Counted from the first letter of the stretch, positions 1 through 9,830 are shown. The stretch is DNA of 44,688 nt from CAZOHC01 sp964579845 (GCA_964579845.1 CAZOHC010000006.1:1-44688); one strand, 5' to 3'. Program-made: numbers and translations. The notes: generated by a model not told the origin, from the sequence alone.

Positions 1-362
1 GCAATATATAAGATACATATAAACACATCACATCTGAGAAAAACCACGAGCATCTACCCAATCTCATCAAAAATTTGAGCTCAGATATTTCACGACAACG
101 CAGCTAGCCTCAAAAGGCGATCTATGTACTCGAATTTTATAAGAAATATGGCCGTGAAAGCTATGAATGCTAATATTTTCACAATAATTTCATCTTTTTG
201 ACTGATACTATGCGGGTCAATTAATATCAAATCAACCCATCTTGACAAGCACAACCTCTATGCCCTACGTTATTAATAAGAGTAGGATTTCTACTCACGA
301 AAACCGAGATAATTCGTATAATCCGTATAATCTCGAAGCTAAACCAATAACAAAGGAATTTC
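1..362. other. Leader region upstream of the integrase-SAM/S74 fusion gene
   Basis: AT-rich non-coding stretch. A TTGACA at 242-247 followed by a weak TACGTT at 266-271 (18-base spacer) is the best promoter candidate. The transcribed part holds a direct repeat of CGTATAATC near 316-333 between GAGA and TCTC arms that can fold. AAAGGA at 352-357 lies five bases before the ATG at 363 and fixes that start. Nothing else is recognised before 240. Confidence 0.4.
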
Positions 363-3300
363 ATGAAAACTCTGTCCCAATTTCAGCATTATTTAATTTC
401 ACAATCATCAGCAAGTCCTGCTACCGTGAAAAACTACTCCGCTGATATCAGACGATTCATCAGATGGTACGAAGATCGTTTTAAGGAAACCTTTGATCCG
501 GTGAAAATATCTGCGCAGATGATCACAGAGTTTCGAAATGATCAAACTGCATCAACTCCGAACAAAGAAACCTCACCGTCCGCCACTCGCTCAGTTGAGC
601 GATACCTGTCATCACTGAGAAAGTATTTTTCCTACCTCGTCACAGTAGATGTGCTGCAGACGAACCCGTTTGACGAACTGAAAGCACTTGCGGCTACGAA
701 AGAAAAAGCAGACCCATGGGAAATTACAGCATTCAAGAACATGCTCTATGAAGCTAAAGCATCAGATCTAACAATAAAAAACTATATCATAGATATTCAA
801 CAATTTATCACGTGGATGACAGCAGCAATCGGCACAGGTGATCAATTTGAGATTCATGAGCATAATATCCCTTCATACATCACCCCAAGTGTTCTTGAGG
901 AATATAAAAGCCGACTGCTTCATGAAGCCAAAGCATCACCCAAAACCGTTAACCGCAAACTCTCCTCACTCAGAAAATATATCCTCTGGGCACAGAAGAG
1001 AAATATGATTCCGGAGTTTGCCCCTGAACAGCTGCCGAAGAATACCGGGGAGAGAGTGGCAACAGGTGTAGTCGTAGCAGAATCTGAAGACACATATCAG
1101 TCAGAAGCACCTATTGCTATCACTGAGCCTGAGGCAGTTATTGAGACAGGTCAGGACGAACCTGAGGAAATCTCTGCCTCAATAAAAGAAGAGTTCATGA
1201 AACCAAGCAGTTACTCGAGAATCCCGCCTGTGCGATTACTCCAAAAAGTGCGGAAAGGCGGGATGTTCTTGTTTGATATAGTTGTCGTGCTACCGCTTGT
1301 TACCGGGATGGAAGTTATCAATTATCGAATCTGGCTGCTAAAAGGCAGCCCTGTCTTCGTCCCACAGGCACGTCCATCACTTAGCAAAAGAGCCAAGCAA
1401 CTGATACTCAAGCACAATCTGCTTCCCCGCCGAGTTACTCCGTCAAAGCCGAAAGTTATCGCGAGTATCCCGAAGTCATTCTATGCGCCGATGGCGATCT
1501 CGCTCAGACACGCGCCACTTCATAAAAAAGCACTGTTTCACCTGAAGCACACCAGACCGAAATGGTACCGATCGTACCATTCCTACGGTATCGTCCACTA
1601 TGCACACGCTGCGATACTGGTCATCATTATGTCAGCAGCTGGCTTCGGCGTCGTACAGGCAATGTCTGACTCTGGGCAGACGCCTGTTGCGGTTGCATCA
1701 CTTCCTGCCGGTCCGCCGAGACTGGTCGCATTCAAAGGAAGGCTTATTACATCAGAGACATCACCGATCACCGCAAATACCAATTTGCGGTTCGGCATTT
1801 ATAAGGATGCAAAAGCTTCAGGCTCAGCACTCCTCTGGGAAGAGGTACGTGAGGTGACACCTGATGAAACAGGCGCGTTCAGTCTGATGCTTGGTGAAGT
1901 ACGTGAGATTCCGCAGCGGCTGTTTACTGATAACCCCAGACTCTACATCGGCATGACCGTCGGTACCGAACAGGAGCTCACACCGCGCAAGCAAATCCCG
2001 ACAGCAGTACTCGCCTCAACCGCAGACACGCTACAGGGGCTACGCCCGATTACAGACCCGCAGGCAGGTGAGAAAAATGCCGTCTTAGCACTCGATTCTT
2101 CGGGAAATATGGTCATCGGCGGAAACGCAAATCCTGTTTTCATAGCGACAGGCGGTAGTTTCACGCTGGCAGGACAGACCCTCATTCTGACAACCGCACC
2201 AGGGACTGATAGTGACATCGTTATCGCACCTGACGGATTCGGAAAAGTTGATATACAGAGACCGATTCACAATACATCAGAACAGATCAGCCCGTCAGGG
2301 ATAACAGGAGCTGTCGAGATAGCTGATAACCTCGTTATCACAGCCAGTCAAAGTGCACAATCAGCCCTTTATATCAACCAAAACTCCAACGGTCCACTCA
2401 TTAGCGCAAGTAGTAGTGGAATTGCTAAATTTACGCTTGAACATACCGGTGCAGCCTCGTTCGGTGATAGTCTCATGATTCATGGGGATACCTTGAGCAC
2501 GACACAGACCAGTTTCAGCCTCCTCACGACCAATCCGATTAACCTCAACTTCGGCACGTCAGCAACTTCCCTCTCAATCGGTGGAACAGAAGGAACAACC
2601 ACGATTAATAATTCCCGAACGATTATTTCGGGAAATCTGGACGTAAACGGAACAACCGGCCTCACCTTCGGGAATTCATCGGCCGGGATTACCTTTAGCG
2701 GTGGCGGGACTCACCTGATAAAAGCCTCCTCCGGCGACCTCAAACTGGGTGAAGTCACCCTCACCGGAACGACGAAGCTGGCAAAAGACCAGAGCATTCT
2801 GCCGGAGAGTGCTGATGGAATCAATAACCTGGGGTCACAGAGCAATCCTTTTGACACACTCTATGTTGAGAACATTGCTTCCCCTGCACTGCTCTGGCAG
2901 ACAAGCGGAACAGCGATCACGCCGAAACACGCAGAGAGCATCGCCTTGGGTACGAACACGGCAGCACCTGTCTGGCAAGTATTCGCCTCAGGTGCCAAGG
3001 CAGGAACAGCCTCGAGTTCCGGAAGCCTCAGTTTTACCGGCAGTAACACAACTATTGATACATTACATGGCGGGAGTCTCACCTTCCGCATGTCACCCGG
3101 AGGAGATGACGGCTTGTCCCCGATCATGACGCTATCTGCAGACAGAGTTGATATCGTCGGAACTGTCACCGCAACAGATCTTATAGAAACTTCGTCACGT
3201 CGATATAAGAAAGATATCGTGCCGGTCCATGACCCGCTTGGCACTATCGGCAAACTGCAGGGCGTGTACTATACCTGGGATGAAGATCACGGCGGGAGAC

Positions 3301-5000
3301 GGGCACTCGGATTTATTGCAGAAGAGGTCGGGGCGGTTATTCCTGAAGTAGTTCATTGGGAGGAAGACGGTGTTCATGCTCGCGGTATCAGCTACGGGGA
3401 TCTTACTGCACTTGCCATTGAGGGAATAAAAGCCCAACAGAAACAGATCTCAGTCCTCTCAGGCATGGTCCATGCTATTACCCTCACTGAGGACACACAG
3501 CTCCATGTTATGGTAAACGGGACTGATGTCACCGTTCAGGACGAGACAGGAACACCGGTAACCGCGAAAGGAGGATTCGCTGAAGCAGTCATCGGGAAAA
3601 TAACAGCTGGCATGCAGCAGGTGCATCATCTGACGACAGGAACAATGCAGGCAGGACAAAGCATTCTGGGCATTGCCAGTGCAGACAGCCTCACAACAGA
3701 GTATCTTGCAGTCGGCGACATGCAGGTCGCCGGGACACTCGGTGCGACTCAGGCAACCATTCTCTCACTCCGGACAGAATCATTGCAAGCAACAGAAGGT
3801 GACAGTCTTACGCTATCGCTCGGTTCATCTGCAATCCGCATCCTTACAGGCAGCCAAGGAGTACAAATTGCTGTGACAGAGTTTGATAGCTACGGCAACG
3901 CCTCATTCACCGGAGCAATACGAGCAGAGCAGGTCGTCGCGGCGACTTCAGTCACCGCCAAAAAAATTATCGCTGATGAGCTGAACCTTAGTGACGAGGG
4001 ATTACGTTCACTCGCACAACACATCGCAGGTTATCTTCCGCAAAGCAGTCAAAATACTTCAGAAAATATCCATCTATCACTTACTACTACAGATCTCCCG
4101 GGGGAAAATGAAGCGGATTCTGCCTCAGAATCCGGTGTTTTGACCGGTGAGACAGATGATTCTGCATCATCATCTGCAGGATTAACCGACCATCCGATTG
4201 TTTCTGACTATTCGCCACTCCCCCCGTCTCTGCCTAATTATAATAGTATAGGAGAAACACTTATCGGCTCATCAATGCCGACCGGTGCCGGCTATGTCGT
4301 CTCTGATTTGTCTGTTGCGGATACGCTCATCGTCAGCGGCAACTTCATCATGAACAATAACTCGATCAATGTAATCGGTGCTGACCTGGAGATTCAGCCG
4401 CTCCAAGCAGGAGGAGTCTCGTTCATGGCAGGACTTGTCACCATCTCCCCTGATGGGAATTTGACCGTAAACGGTAACGCGTTCTTCGCAGGCGATATGA
4501 CCGTAAACGGACAACTCCAAGCAGGCATCATCTCCCCTGTCGGAGAACAGGATCTGATCGTCAAACTCGGGACAGAACAAGCATCTGGAGATCAGTCACT
4601 TGTTATTCAGAACGCGACAGGAGCGTCACAACTGCGTATCAATGACACCGGTGATATCGAATCAGAAGGAACAGGAAGCTTTACATCACTCCTCTCAAAG
4701 TCACTGAATATCGCACGAGGTGCACAGGCGGATGATTCACCGGTGAGAACCATCGCCTCGTCTTCAGCTGGGACCGCGGTAATTCTCCCCGGCCAAACCT
4801 ATCGAACGATTGTGACACCGTTCGTCAACGCTGAGTCGCTCGTCTACATGACACCGACCTCAGACACCCAAGGTGTTGTACCGTATATCGCCAGACAAAC
4901 AGCAGAAGACCCGATGCGAGGCAGAAAAGGCTCCTTTACGATCGAGATCAGTAACCCGGTCACCAAGCCGATCAAGGTTAATTGGTGGGTTGTGAATTAG
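363..5000 (+). CDS. Giant surface protein: two integrase SAM-like domains, TM segment, S74 fibre
   Basis: This 1545-residue protein begins with two tandem phage-integrase SAM-like (core-binding) domains at about residues 1-115 and 125-235. Both have the pattern of a helical bundle with S-P-(A/K)-T-V-(K/N) and a downstream S-S-L-R-K-Y motif. No tyrosine-recombinase catalytic domain (R-H-R-Y) follows. A basic linker leads to one hydrophobic segment at about 414-436, then long beta-rich repeats. At about 943-1030 is a peptidase S74 / intramolecular chaperone domain (SSRRYKKDI, then G-F-I-A-E-E-V), the module that trimerises and self-cleaves phage tail spikes. About 500 more beta-rich residues follow, which is unusual because S74 is normally C-terminal. 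Topology is inferred: N-terminal part in the cytoplasm, fibre outside. The start is chosen by the ribosome site. Fusion by misassembly is unlikely because the frame is open throughout. The role of DNA-binding-type domains on a surface fibre is unknown. Confidence 0.85.
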   Translation: MKTLSQFQHYLISQSSASPATVKNYSADIRRFIRWYEDRFKETFDPVKISAQMITEFRNDQTASTPNKETSPSATRSVERYLSSLRKYFSYLVTVDVLQTNPFDELKALAATKEKADPWEITAFKNMLYEAKASDLTIKNYIIDIQQFITWMTAAIGTGDQFEIHEHNIPSYITPSVLEEYKSRLLHEAKASPKTVNRKLSSLRKYILWAQKRNMIPEFAPEQLPKNTGERVATGVVVAESEDTYQSEAPIAITEPEAVIETGQDEPEEISASIKEEFMKPSSYSRIPPVRLLQKVRKGGMFLFDIVVVLPLVTGMEVINYRIWLLKGSPVFVPQARPSLSKRAKQLILKHNLLPRRVTPSKPKVIASIPKSFYAPMAISLRHAPLHKKALFHLKHTRPKWYRSYHSYGIVHYAHAAILVIIMSAAGFGVVQAMSDSGQTPVAVASLPAGPPRLVAFKGRLITSETSPITANTNLRFGIYKDAKASGSALLWEEVREVTPDETGAFSLMLGEVREIPQRLFTDNPRLYIGMTVGTEQELTPRKQIPTAVLASTADTLQGLRPITDPQAGEKNAVLALDSSGNMVIGGNANPVFIATGGSFTLAGQTLILTTAPGTDSDIVIAPDGFGKVDIQRPIHNTSEQISPSGITGAVEIADNLVITASQSAQSALYINQNSNGPLISASSSGIAKFTLEHTGAASFGDSLMIHGDTLSTTQTSFSLLTTNPINLNFGTSATSLSIGGTEGTTTINNSRTIISGNLDVNGTTGLTFGNSSAGITFSGGGTHLIKASSGDLKLGEVTLTGTTKLAKDQSILPESADGINNLGSQSNPFDTLYVENIASPALLWQTSGTAITPKHAESIALGTNTAAPVWQVFASGAKAGTASSSGSLSFTGSNTTIDTLHGGSLTFRMSPGGDDGLSPIMTLSADRVDIVGTVTATDLIETSSRRYKKDIVPVHDPLGTIGKLQGVYYTWDEDHGGRRALGFIAEEVGAVIPEVVHWEEDGVHARGISYGDLTALAIEGIKAQQKQISVLSGMVHAITLTEDTQLHVMVNGTDVTVQDETGTPVTAKGGFAEAVIGKITAGMQQVHHLTTGTMQAGQSILGIASADSLTTEYLAVGDMQVAGTLGATQATILSLRTESLQATEGDSLTLSLGSSAIRILTGSQGVQIAVTEFDSYGNASFTGAIRAEQVVAATSVTAKKIIADELNLSDEGLRSLAQHIAGYLPQSSQNTSENIHLSLTTTDLPGENEADSASESGVLTGETDDSASSSAGLTDHPIVSDYSPLPPSLPNYNSIGETLIGSSMPTGAGYVVSDLSVADTLIVSGNFIMNNNSINVIGADLEIQPLQAGGVSFMAGLVTISPDGNLTVNGNAFFAGDMTVNGQLQAGIISPVGEQDLIVKLGTEQASGDQSLVIQNATGASQLRINDTGDIESEGTGSFTSLLSKSLNIARGAQADDSPVRTIASSSAGTAVILPGQTYRTIVTPFVNAESLVYMTPTSDTQGVVPYIARQTAEDPMRGRKGSFTIEISNPVTKPIKVNWWVVN

Positions 5001-5140
5001 GCAGAAGACAGTGTACAGATTTCAGATTTCAGTATATTCATTTTGTTGATTAATTGATTTGCATATCAGTTTCTTACATCTGTTATCCGGCACCTGAAAT
5101 CTGAAGTTATCCTTGACTTTATATCTTTTTTCTTGTTACG

Positions 5141-5281
5141 ATGAATACTACTGCTATGGGAAATCGGAAAGAACTGCTCTCTTATCTGGATACGCTCTCA
5201 CTCATCGTACTCTCGGTGGTATTTTTCTTGTTTCCCCTCCTCTTCCCGCCGCTTACCAGTGATGCATTTGGCATGCCCTAG
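5141..5281 (+). pseudogene. N-terminal fragment of the O-antigen-ligase-like gene, ended by an in-frame TAG
   Basis: ATG at 5141 (or 5156) opens a frame encoding a short basic N terminus and one hydrophobic helix (LSLIVLSVVFFLFPLLFPPL). It ends at TAG 5279-5281 right after the residues GMP. The same frame continues directly into the next CDS, so the 46 codons are the missing first membrane helix of that protein. A TTGACT at 5113-5118 with TACGAT at 5137-5142 would place transcription start close to ATG 5156. TAG is used as a normal stop elsewhere in the window (for example at 5000), so general recoding is unlikely. A point mutation such as CAG to TAG, or a sequencing error, explains it best. 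Confidence 0.6.
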
Positions 5282-5302
5282 CCGATTCTTCTCGGCGGCG
5301 GG

Positions 5303-7330
5303 GTGCTGCTCACGCTGACGTTTCTGGCTATCCGAACAGTCGTCGACGGCAAACTCAGCCTGAGATCGACGCCATTTGACCTGCCGGTGTTTCTTTTTGC
5401 TATCGTACTCTTTGTGTCATCAATGCTCTCAGCAAACAGAATCGAGAGTCTTATCTCGTTTATCCCGATCTTCTATGCTATTCTCCTTTATTTTATTATC
5501 GTCAACAGCATTCGCGGGAAAAAATCACTGCTTATTCTCTGCGGTGCGCTGATTTTGGGAACCAGTCTCACAGCATTTATCAGTATTCTTTCGTTCTTTT
5601 CAATCCATATTCTGCCGTTTCAGTACACGCATGTACAGTACTTCTCACCGCTCGGCAGTCTCCTGGATCAAGCACTGGTTTTTGGTTTGGTGCTCCCACT
5701 TGCAGCATACCTCGCTCACCCGCTCTTTTCAGCAGTGCTACTCAGCGGAAAGCCTGAAGACGCTCCGAGCAATAAGAAAATGGGAACCCAGACGATGCTC
5801 TTTGGGATCGGCCTTGTTTTAGTAGGACTCGGCCTGATCGTCACGCTATATCAGCTGATGACGACGCAGAAGCCGTTAATCCTCCCGTTTGAGACAGGGT
5901 TCCAGACTGCATTCGCTTCAATCTCCCAGGACGCAGGACGTGTGCTCCAGAGCTTCCTGTTCGGCAGCGGCTATGGAACCTATCTCACAGATTTCACTCG
6001 GTTCAAACAAGCAGCATATAACAACAATAATACACTCTGGGCATTCACTTTTTTCCGCTCATCCAGCTTCATTCTCGAACTCTTAGCGACAACCGGGTTC
6101 CTTGGTCTCGCATCATTCCTGTTTATAATCTTCAAAGTACTCAAGGAAAAATGGTTCTTCCTGCCGCTCGTCCTCGTCATCATCGCAGCGTTTTTCCTGC
6201 CGTTCTCATTCATCATGCAGGCAATGTTCTTCATACTACTTGGTATATTCGCGCTCTCACGGGCACAGCAGAATCCACGCAAATATCAGCATACTGAGAT
6301 GACCTTGGTCGCCTTAAAACGAGGATTGCTTAGTGCGCAATCAGACGGCCAGGAAGCTCGAGGGAAGAATTCTCCAGCTCTCCCGGTAATCTTTGCCGTA
6401 CTCATGACAGTCCTCGTCCTTACGCTTGGCTACTATACCGTCAGGTTCGTACTTTCTGACCTGACGTTCCAGCGATCACTTGTTGCTGCATCACAGAATA
6501 ACGGCAGTCAGACCTATGAACTCCAGAGACAAGCTATCTCAACCTTCCCGTACCGAGACACCTACTATCGTGTCTTCTCACAGACAAATCTGGCGATAGC
6601 AAACAACCTCGCAGCCTCACAGCCACAGGGCGCTTCGCCGAGTGCAGAGACACAGCAGACGATACTTACATTGATTCAGCAGTCGATCAACTCAGGGAGA
6701 ACAGCTGTGACGATCAGCCCGCTGACAGCGATGAACTGGAATAATCTTTCCTCGATCTACCGAAGTCTCATCGGGTTCGGACAAAACGCTGACCAATTCT
6801 CAATCCTCACGAATAGGCAGGCGATCGCACTTGATCCGAATAATCCGCAGCAATATATTAATCTCGGCGGTATCTATTACCAGCTTGGCCAATGGGAAGA
6901 AGCACAGCGGAATTTCCAGATCGCGATCAATCTCAAGCCTGATTATGCCAATGCCTACTACAACCTCGGCCATGCGCTGGAGTCCAAAGGAGATCTTGAA
7001 AACGCATTGGTCGTCTACCAGACAGTCAGATCACTTGTCGCGAATCAGAAAGAGAGTGTTGACCAGATCAACCAGGAAATTGCTGCTCTCGAGCAGAAAA
7101 TAGGCGCTGCCGGACAGACACCGCCTGCAACAGATGAAGCGGAAGAAGAAATTGATGAGGACCAGCTTCCGCTTGGCGTGAATGCACCTGAACAACAGCT
7201 TCCGGAGAGAAACCCACAGATTCAAATCCCTGGAGTCACGATCTCACCTACGACGCTTCCTGCCAGGACGTCTCCGACACCGGGAGCCGGTACGACGACT
7301 TCCCCATCACCTACAGCTACGGATAACTAG
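5303..7330 (+). CDS. O-antigen ligase/polymerase-like membrane protein with C-terminal TPRs (5'-truncated)
   Basis: The 675-residue open frame begins at GTG 5303, but the true gene probably started upstream at 5141/5156 (see the fragment entry), giving about 729 residues. The first half consists of many hydrophobic helices with the layout of Wzy/WaaL (O-antigen ligase) proteins, which join or polymerise lipid-linked glycans at the outer face of the membrane. Residues about 500-580 contain TPR repeats (ALDPNNPQQYINLG, NLKPDYANAYYNLG). The C terminus is acidic and then Pro/Thr/Ser-rich, probably disordered. The fusion of Wzy-like and TPR parts is known in CPR bacteria. The ORF after the TAG has no convincing ribosome site, so expression may depend on readthrough or reinitiation. 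Family assignment is from overall pattern, not from a catalytic motif. Confidence 0.7.
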   Translation: MLLTLTFLAIRTVVDGKLSLRSTPFDLPVFLFAIVLFVSSMLSANRIESLISFIPIFYAILLYFIIVNSIRGKKSLLILCGALILGTSLTAFISILSFFSIHILPFQYTHVQYFSPLGSLLDQALVFGLVLPLAAYLAHPLFSAVLLSGKPEDAPSNKKMGTQTMLFGIGLVLVGLGLIVTLYQLMTTQKPLILPFETGFQTAFASISQDAGRVLQSFLFGSGYGTYLTDFTRFKQAAYNNNNTLWAFTFFRSSSFILELLATTGFLGLASFLFIIFKVLKEKWFFLPLVLVIIAAFFLPFSFIMQAMFFILLGIFALSRAQQNPRKYQHTEMTLVALKRGLLSAQSDGQEARGKNSPALPVIFAVLMTVLVLTLGYYTVRFVLSDLTFQRSLVAASQNNGSQTYELQRQAISTFPYRDTYYRVFSQTNLAIANNLAASQPQGASPSAETQQTILTLIQQSINSGRTAVTISPLTAMNWNNLSSIYRSLIGFGQNADQFSILTNRQAIALDPNNPQQYINLGGIYYQLGQWEEAQRNFQIAINLKPDYANAYYNLGHALESKGDLENALVVYQTVRSLVANQKESVDQINQEIAALEQKIGAAGQTPPATDEAEEEIDEDQLPLGVNAPEQQLPERNPQIQIPGVTISPTTLPARTSPTPGAGTTTSPSPTATDN

Positions 7331-8068
7331 TTCATGACTACGTAAGCTTTTGAACAGCCACTTCAACTTCTCACGTCACATACTGTAGCTCTGACAAGCG
7401 TACATTCTACAAATATCGACACCTTCCCCCAAATCCGACGTCACAGAATCGATTATAAGGGGTAAAAAAACAGTACGCTGACTAATATCCTATCTCTCGT
7501 TAAAAGCGTATTGACACTTCATCGCTCCCAAGTCATTCTGAGCGAAGCGAAGAATCATATTTCTTGTGACGTACTACTCCGTCTATATTCTCACCAATAA
7601 GTCCCAAACGACGCTTTATCCAGGAGTGACGAATAATCTGTCCCGGAGAGTACGAGAACATAGAATGGGCTAGATTGAAGGATTCATTAAGAAATATAAC
7701 AGTACGAAGTTGGTTTTCATTGAGCCATTGATACATCTCGAGGAGGCCCTTAAAGCAGAAGAGAAAGTGAGAGCGGATGGACTCGAGCGAAAAAACAAGT
7801 ATTAATAGAATCAATGCATGGACAAGGGAAGAACTTGTCTTCAGAGATATTTTGAGATTCTTCGCTTTGCTCAGAATGACACGCATGAGGAATCAGACGA
7901 ACAGATTGCTCCTCCATCGTCCGCTTCACGGGCTCGCACTGACACTCACTGCGACTTAAAATTCATAAAATTGATGAGCAAGCATGTACCTTATCTGCTA
8001 GGGGTATTTTTCGTATGCGATACTAAAATTATATACTTTTGTATATTATTACATACTCGTATAGGCAC
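7331..8068. other. Intergenic region with an inverted pair of REP-like arms
   Basis: Two copies of the GTCATTCTGAGCGAAG-type arm face each other at 7532-7556 and 7854-7880, separated by about 300 bases. Between them, on the minus strand, lies an open frame (7533-7886, 117 codons) whose C-terminal 60 residues look protein-like. It has no recognisable family and no ribosome site, so it is not called as a gene. The element may be a REP unit with cargo. No promoter is evident. Confidence 0.4.
7532..7880. repeat. REP-like inverted repeat pair flanking about 300 bp
   Basis: The left arm GTCATTCTGAGCGAAGCGAA at 7532 and the right arm TTCGCTTTGCTCAGAATGAC ending at 7880 are near-perfect inverted complements. 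The same arm sequence recurs as short palindromes throughout 35.7-43.5 kb. Here the arms are far apart, so this may be a larger, cargo-carrying relative or two independent copies. Confidence 0.55.
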
Positions 8069-8101
8069 AAAAAAAGAGCGTTCTCCTTACGAATTACGCT
8101 C
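8069..8101 (-). terminator. Intrinsic terminator of the zinc-ribbon gene
   Basis: On the minus strand a GAGCGT...ACGCTC stem is followed by a run of seven T, about 35 bases after the zinc-ribbon stop codon. Confidence 0.75.
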
Positions 8102-8136
8102 CTTTTTATCCATGTAACGGGATGAAACCCGGAACA

Positions 8137-8448
8137 TTAGGCTTCGTTGCGCTTTGCATCGAAACATTCTCGGCAGTATACCGGTCTGTCCTCTTTCGGT
8201 TGGAACGGAACTGTCGTTGGTTTGTTACAATTTGCGCACGTAACGTCGAACATTCTACGTTCTCCGCCACCACGACTAAACCCGCCGCCTGCCTCGTTTC
8301 GTCGCTGTTTATGAATACGACGACATTCGGGACAACGTACAGGTGCGTTTGTAAACCCTTTTTCCTGGTAAAATTCCTGTTCGGATCCGGTCCAGACGAA
8401 GTCTTTACCGCAATCACGACACTGGAGTGTTTGATCTTGAAATGCCAC
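8137..8448 (-). CDS. Small double zinc-ribbon protein
   Basis: A 103-residue protein starts at GTG with a near-perfect ribosome site (AAAGGAGGTGA, full anti-SD complement). It has two CxxC pairs in the first half (CRDC near residue 10, CPEC near 39), a Gly/Arg-rich linker with G-G-G-F-S-R-G-G-G, and two more pairs in the second half (CANC, CREC). This is the layout of the small CxxC...CxxC zinc-ribbon proteins common in CPR and Chloroflexi, of unknown function but probably nucleic-acid or ribosome associated. It is monocistronic, with its own terminator at 8069-8101. The strong SD suggests high expression. Confidence 0.85.
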   Translation of the reverse strand: MAFQDQTLQCRDCGKDFVWTGSEQEFYQEKGFTNAPVRCPECRRIHKQRRNEAGGGFSRGGGERRMFDVTCANCNKPTTVPFQPKEDRPVYCRECFDAKRNEA

Positions 8449-8680
8449 TTAGAATCACCTCCTTTTTGTTCATAGCCCTGACTCTAAGTGACTCTGTGAA
8501 GCAAAATGCAGCCTTATGAGTAAAATCTTAGAAGATTCGGTTGTTTCTTATGAAACATCTGTATTATATCATACTAGTGCAATACTTAGTCATTTTTCCT
8601 CTACATGAGGCTAGGTAGTGGATAATTCCTGAAAAATGGGCGCTGAGTGTTCACCTACCAGATAATACCCTCATCTCGTA

Positions 8681-9823
8681 CTATCTCAGTCGATTTTGCA
8701 GTTCAAGCGATAGATCTTCGATAACTGATGTATACAATCCATTTTCTACCTGATTCGTGAGTTGCAGCGGATCCCCCTGAAGGTCATAGAATTCACGCTC
8801 ACCGCTTGCAAGCTCTGCATACATGAAATCCTTGGTTCGTATCGCATGATCTGTCTCAGCTGATCCTGAGGCCTGAGAAGGCATCTCATAGAAGAGACTC
8901 TGTCTTACGGGAACATCAGGCCTGGTAAAAAGCGGCAAGAGACTAATCCCCTCTGACTGAGGAGGCAATCCGACGAGCTGTCTGATCGTCGCTGCAATAT
9001 CACCGGTAGACGCTAATCCGGTCGTCAAACTACCTGCTTTGATGAAACGCGAGTATCGGATGAGAAGCGGAACACTGCGGCAGGAATCATACAAACAATC
9101 AGACCCAATCAGCCTGTGCTCACCGTATGATTTGCCCTGAAGCGCAGTGTACAAGACAACCGTATCTCTCTCCGATGTTCCGAGTGCTGAGAGAACACGT
9201 TGGACTGACCGGTCAATCTCCTGGAGGGCGCAGAGATCGGCTTTTTTACGCTCTGCAAGCTCGTCTAGCTGAGCTGAAGTGAGGACAGGAAGACGTCGTA
9301 CCTGACGCGGTTTATCAGAAACATCCGCTTCGTTCACTGCCGGATTCGGTACCACGACATAGTTCCCGCATATTTCCCGATCTTCCTCCAATACAGACGG
9401 AAAATTGATTGAGAGAAAAAACGGTGTTGTCACGGTGCGCAAGAATGAGAGGGCTTCTTCTGTTGCGTCAGTTGAAAGCAGCGTATAGTCAGAAGCAGCC
9501 AGATCAGTGACGAGGGATGAATCGTAGAGGGTCTCAGTCGCTCGGGAAGCAAAAGCTTGTGAGAAGGTCATGCCCTGCCCGCCTATCTCGTCCCGGACAA
9601 TAGGCATATATTCAAGCGTATCAGGAGATTGGGTCTGAACAGTCAGTAAAAGTATATTCGGTTTTGTCTGTCTTGTTTCAGATGCATTTTGCCTGGAATC
9701 CTGCCGTGAAAACGCGCCCAGCAACACAACAGGTAAAGACAGCGCCAGAGCCAAAACCATCACGACTCGCCTATGTTTTTTCGTGAATTTCGGTCTACCC
9801 TGTCCGTTCGTGGAAGCCGCCAT
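8681..9823 (-). CDS. Sulfatase-like membrane-anchored protein lacking catalytic residues
   Basis: The 380-residue protein has an N-terminal membrane segment (about residues 20-37) and then an alkaline-phosphatase-superfamily sulfatase-like domain. P-N-I-L-L-L-T-V begins the first strand, D-T-L-E-Y-M-P follows, and P-L-L-I-R-Y...S-T-G-D-I-A-A-T-I-R-Q-L-V-G is the C-terminal sulfatase pattern. The usual metal-binding D-D-Q after the first strand is replaced by V-Q-T-Q. The formylglycine motif C/S-x-P-x-R is absent where expected (only SRATETLYDS is seen). It therefore looks like a pseudoenzyme, perhaps a binding or scaffold protein facing outward. The start is supported by a TTGACA/TTACTG promoter whose -10 lies seven bases before the ATG, which implies a leaderless mRNA. 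Transcribed alone. Confidence 0.7.
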   Translation of the reverse strand: MAASTNGQGRPKFTKKHRRVVMVLALALSLPVVLLGAFSRQDSRQNASETRQTKPNILLLTVQTQSPDTLEYMPIVRDEIGGQGMTFSQAFASRATETLYDSSLVTDLAASDYTLLSTDATEEALSFLRTVTTPFFLSINFPSVLEEDREICGNYVVVPNPAVNEADVSDKPRQVRRLPVLTSAQLDELAERKKADLCALQEIDRSVQRVLSALGTSERDTVVLYTALQGKSYGEHRLIGSDCLYDSCRSVPLLIRYSRFIKAGSLTTGLASTGDIAATIRQLVGLPPQSEGISLLPLFTRPDVPVRQSLFYEMPSQASGSAETDHAIRTKDFMYAELASGEREFYDLQGDPLQLTNQVENGLYTSVIEDLSLELQNRLR

Positions 9824-9830
9824 AGTTTAA

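Noticed and set aside
7533..7886. 117-codon open frame on the minus strand between REP arms
   Set aside because: Ends in REP arms on both sides, no SD, no family recognised. Could be a remnant, so it is mentioned only in the intergenic entry.
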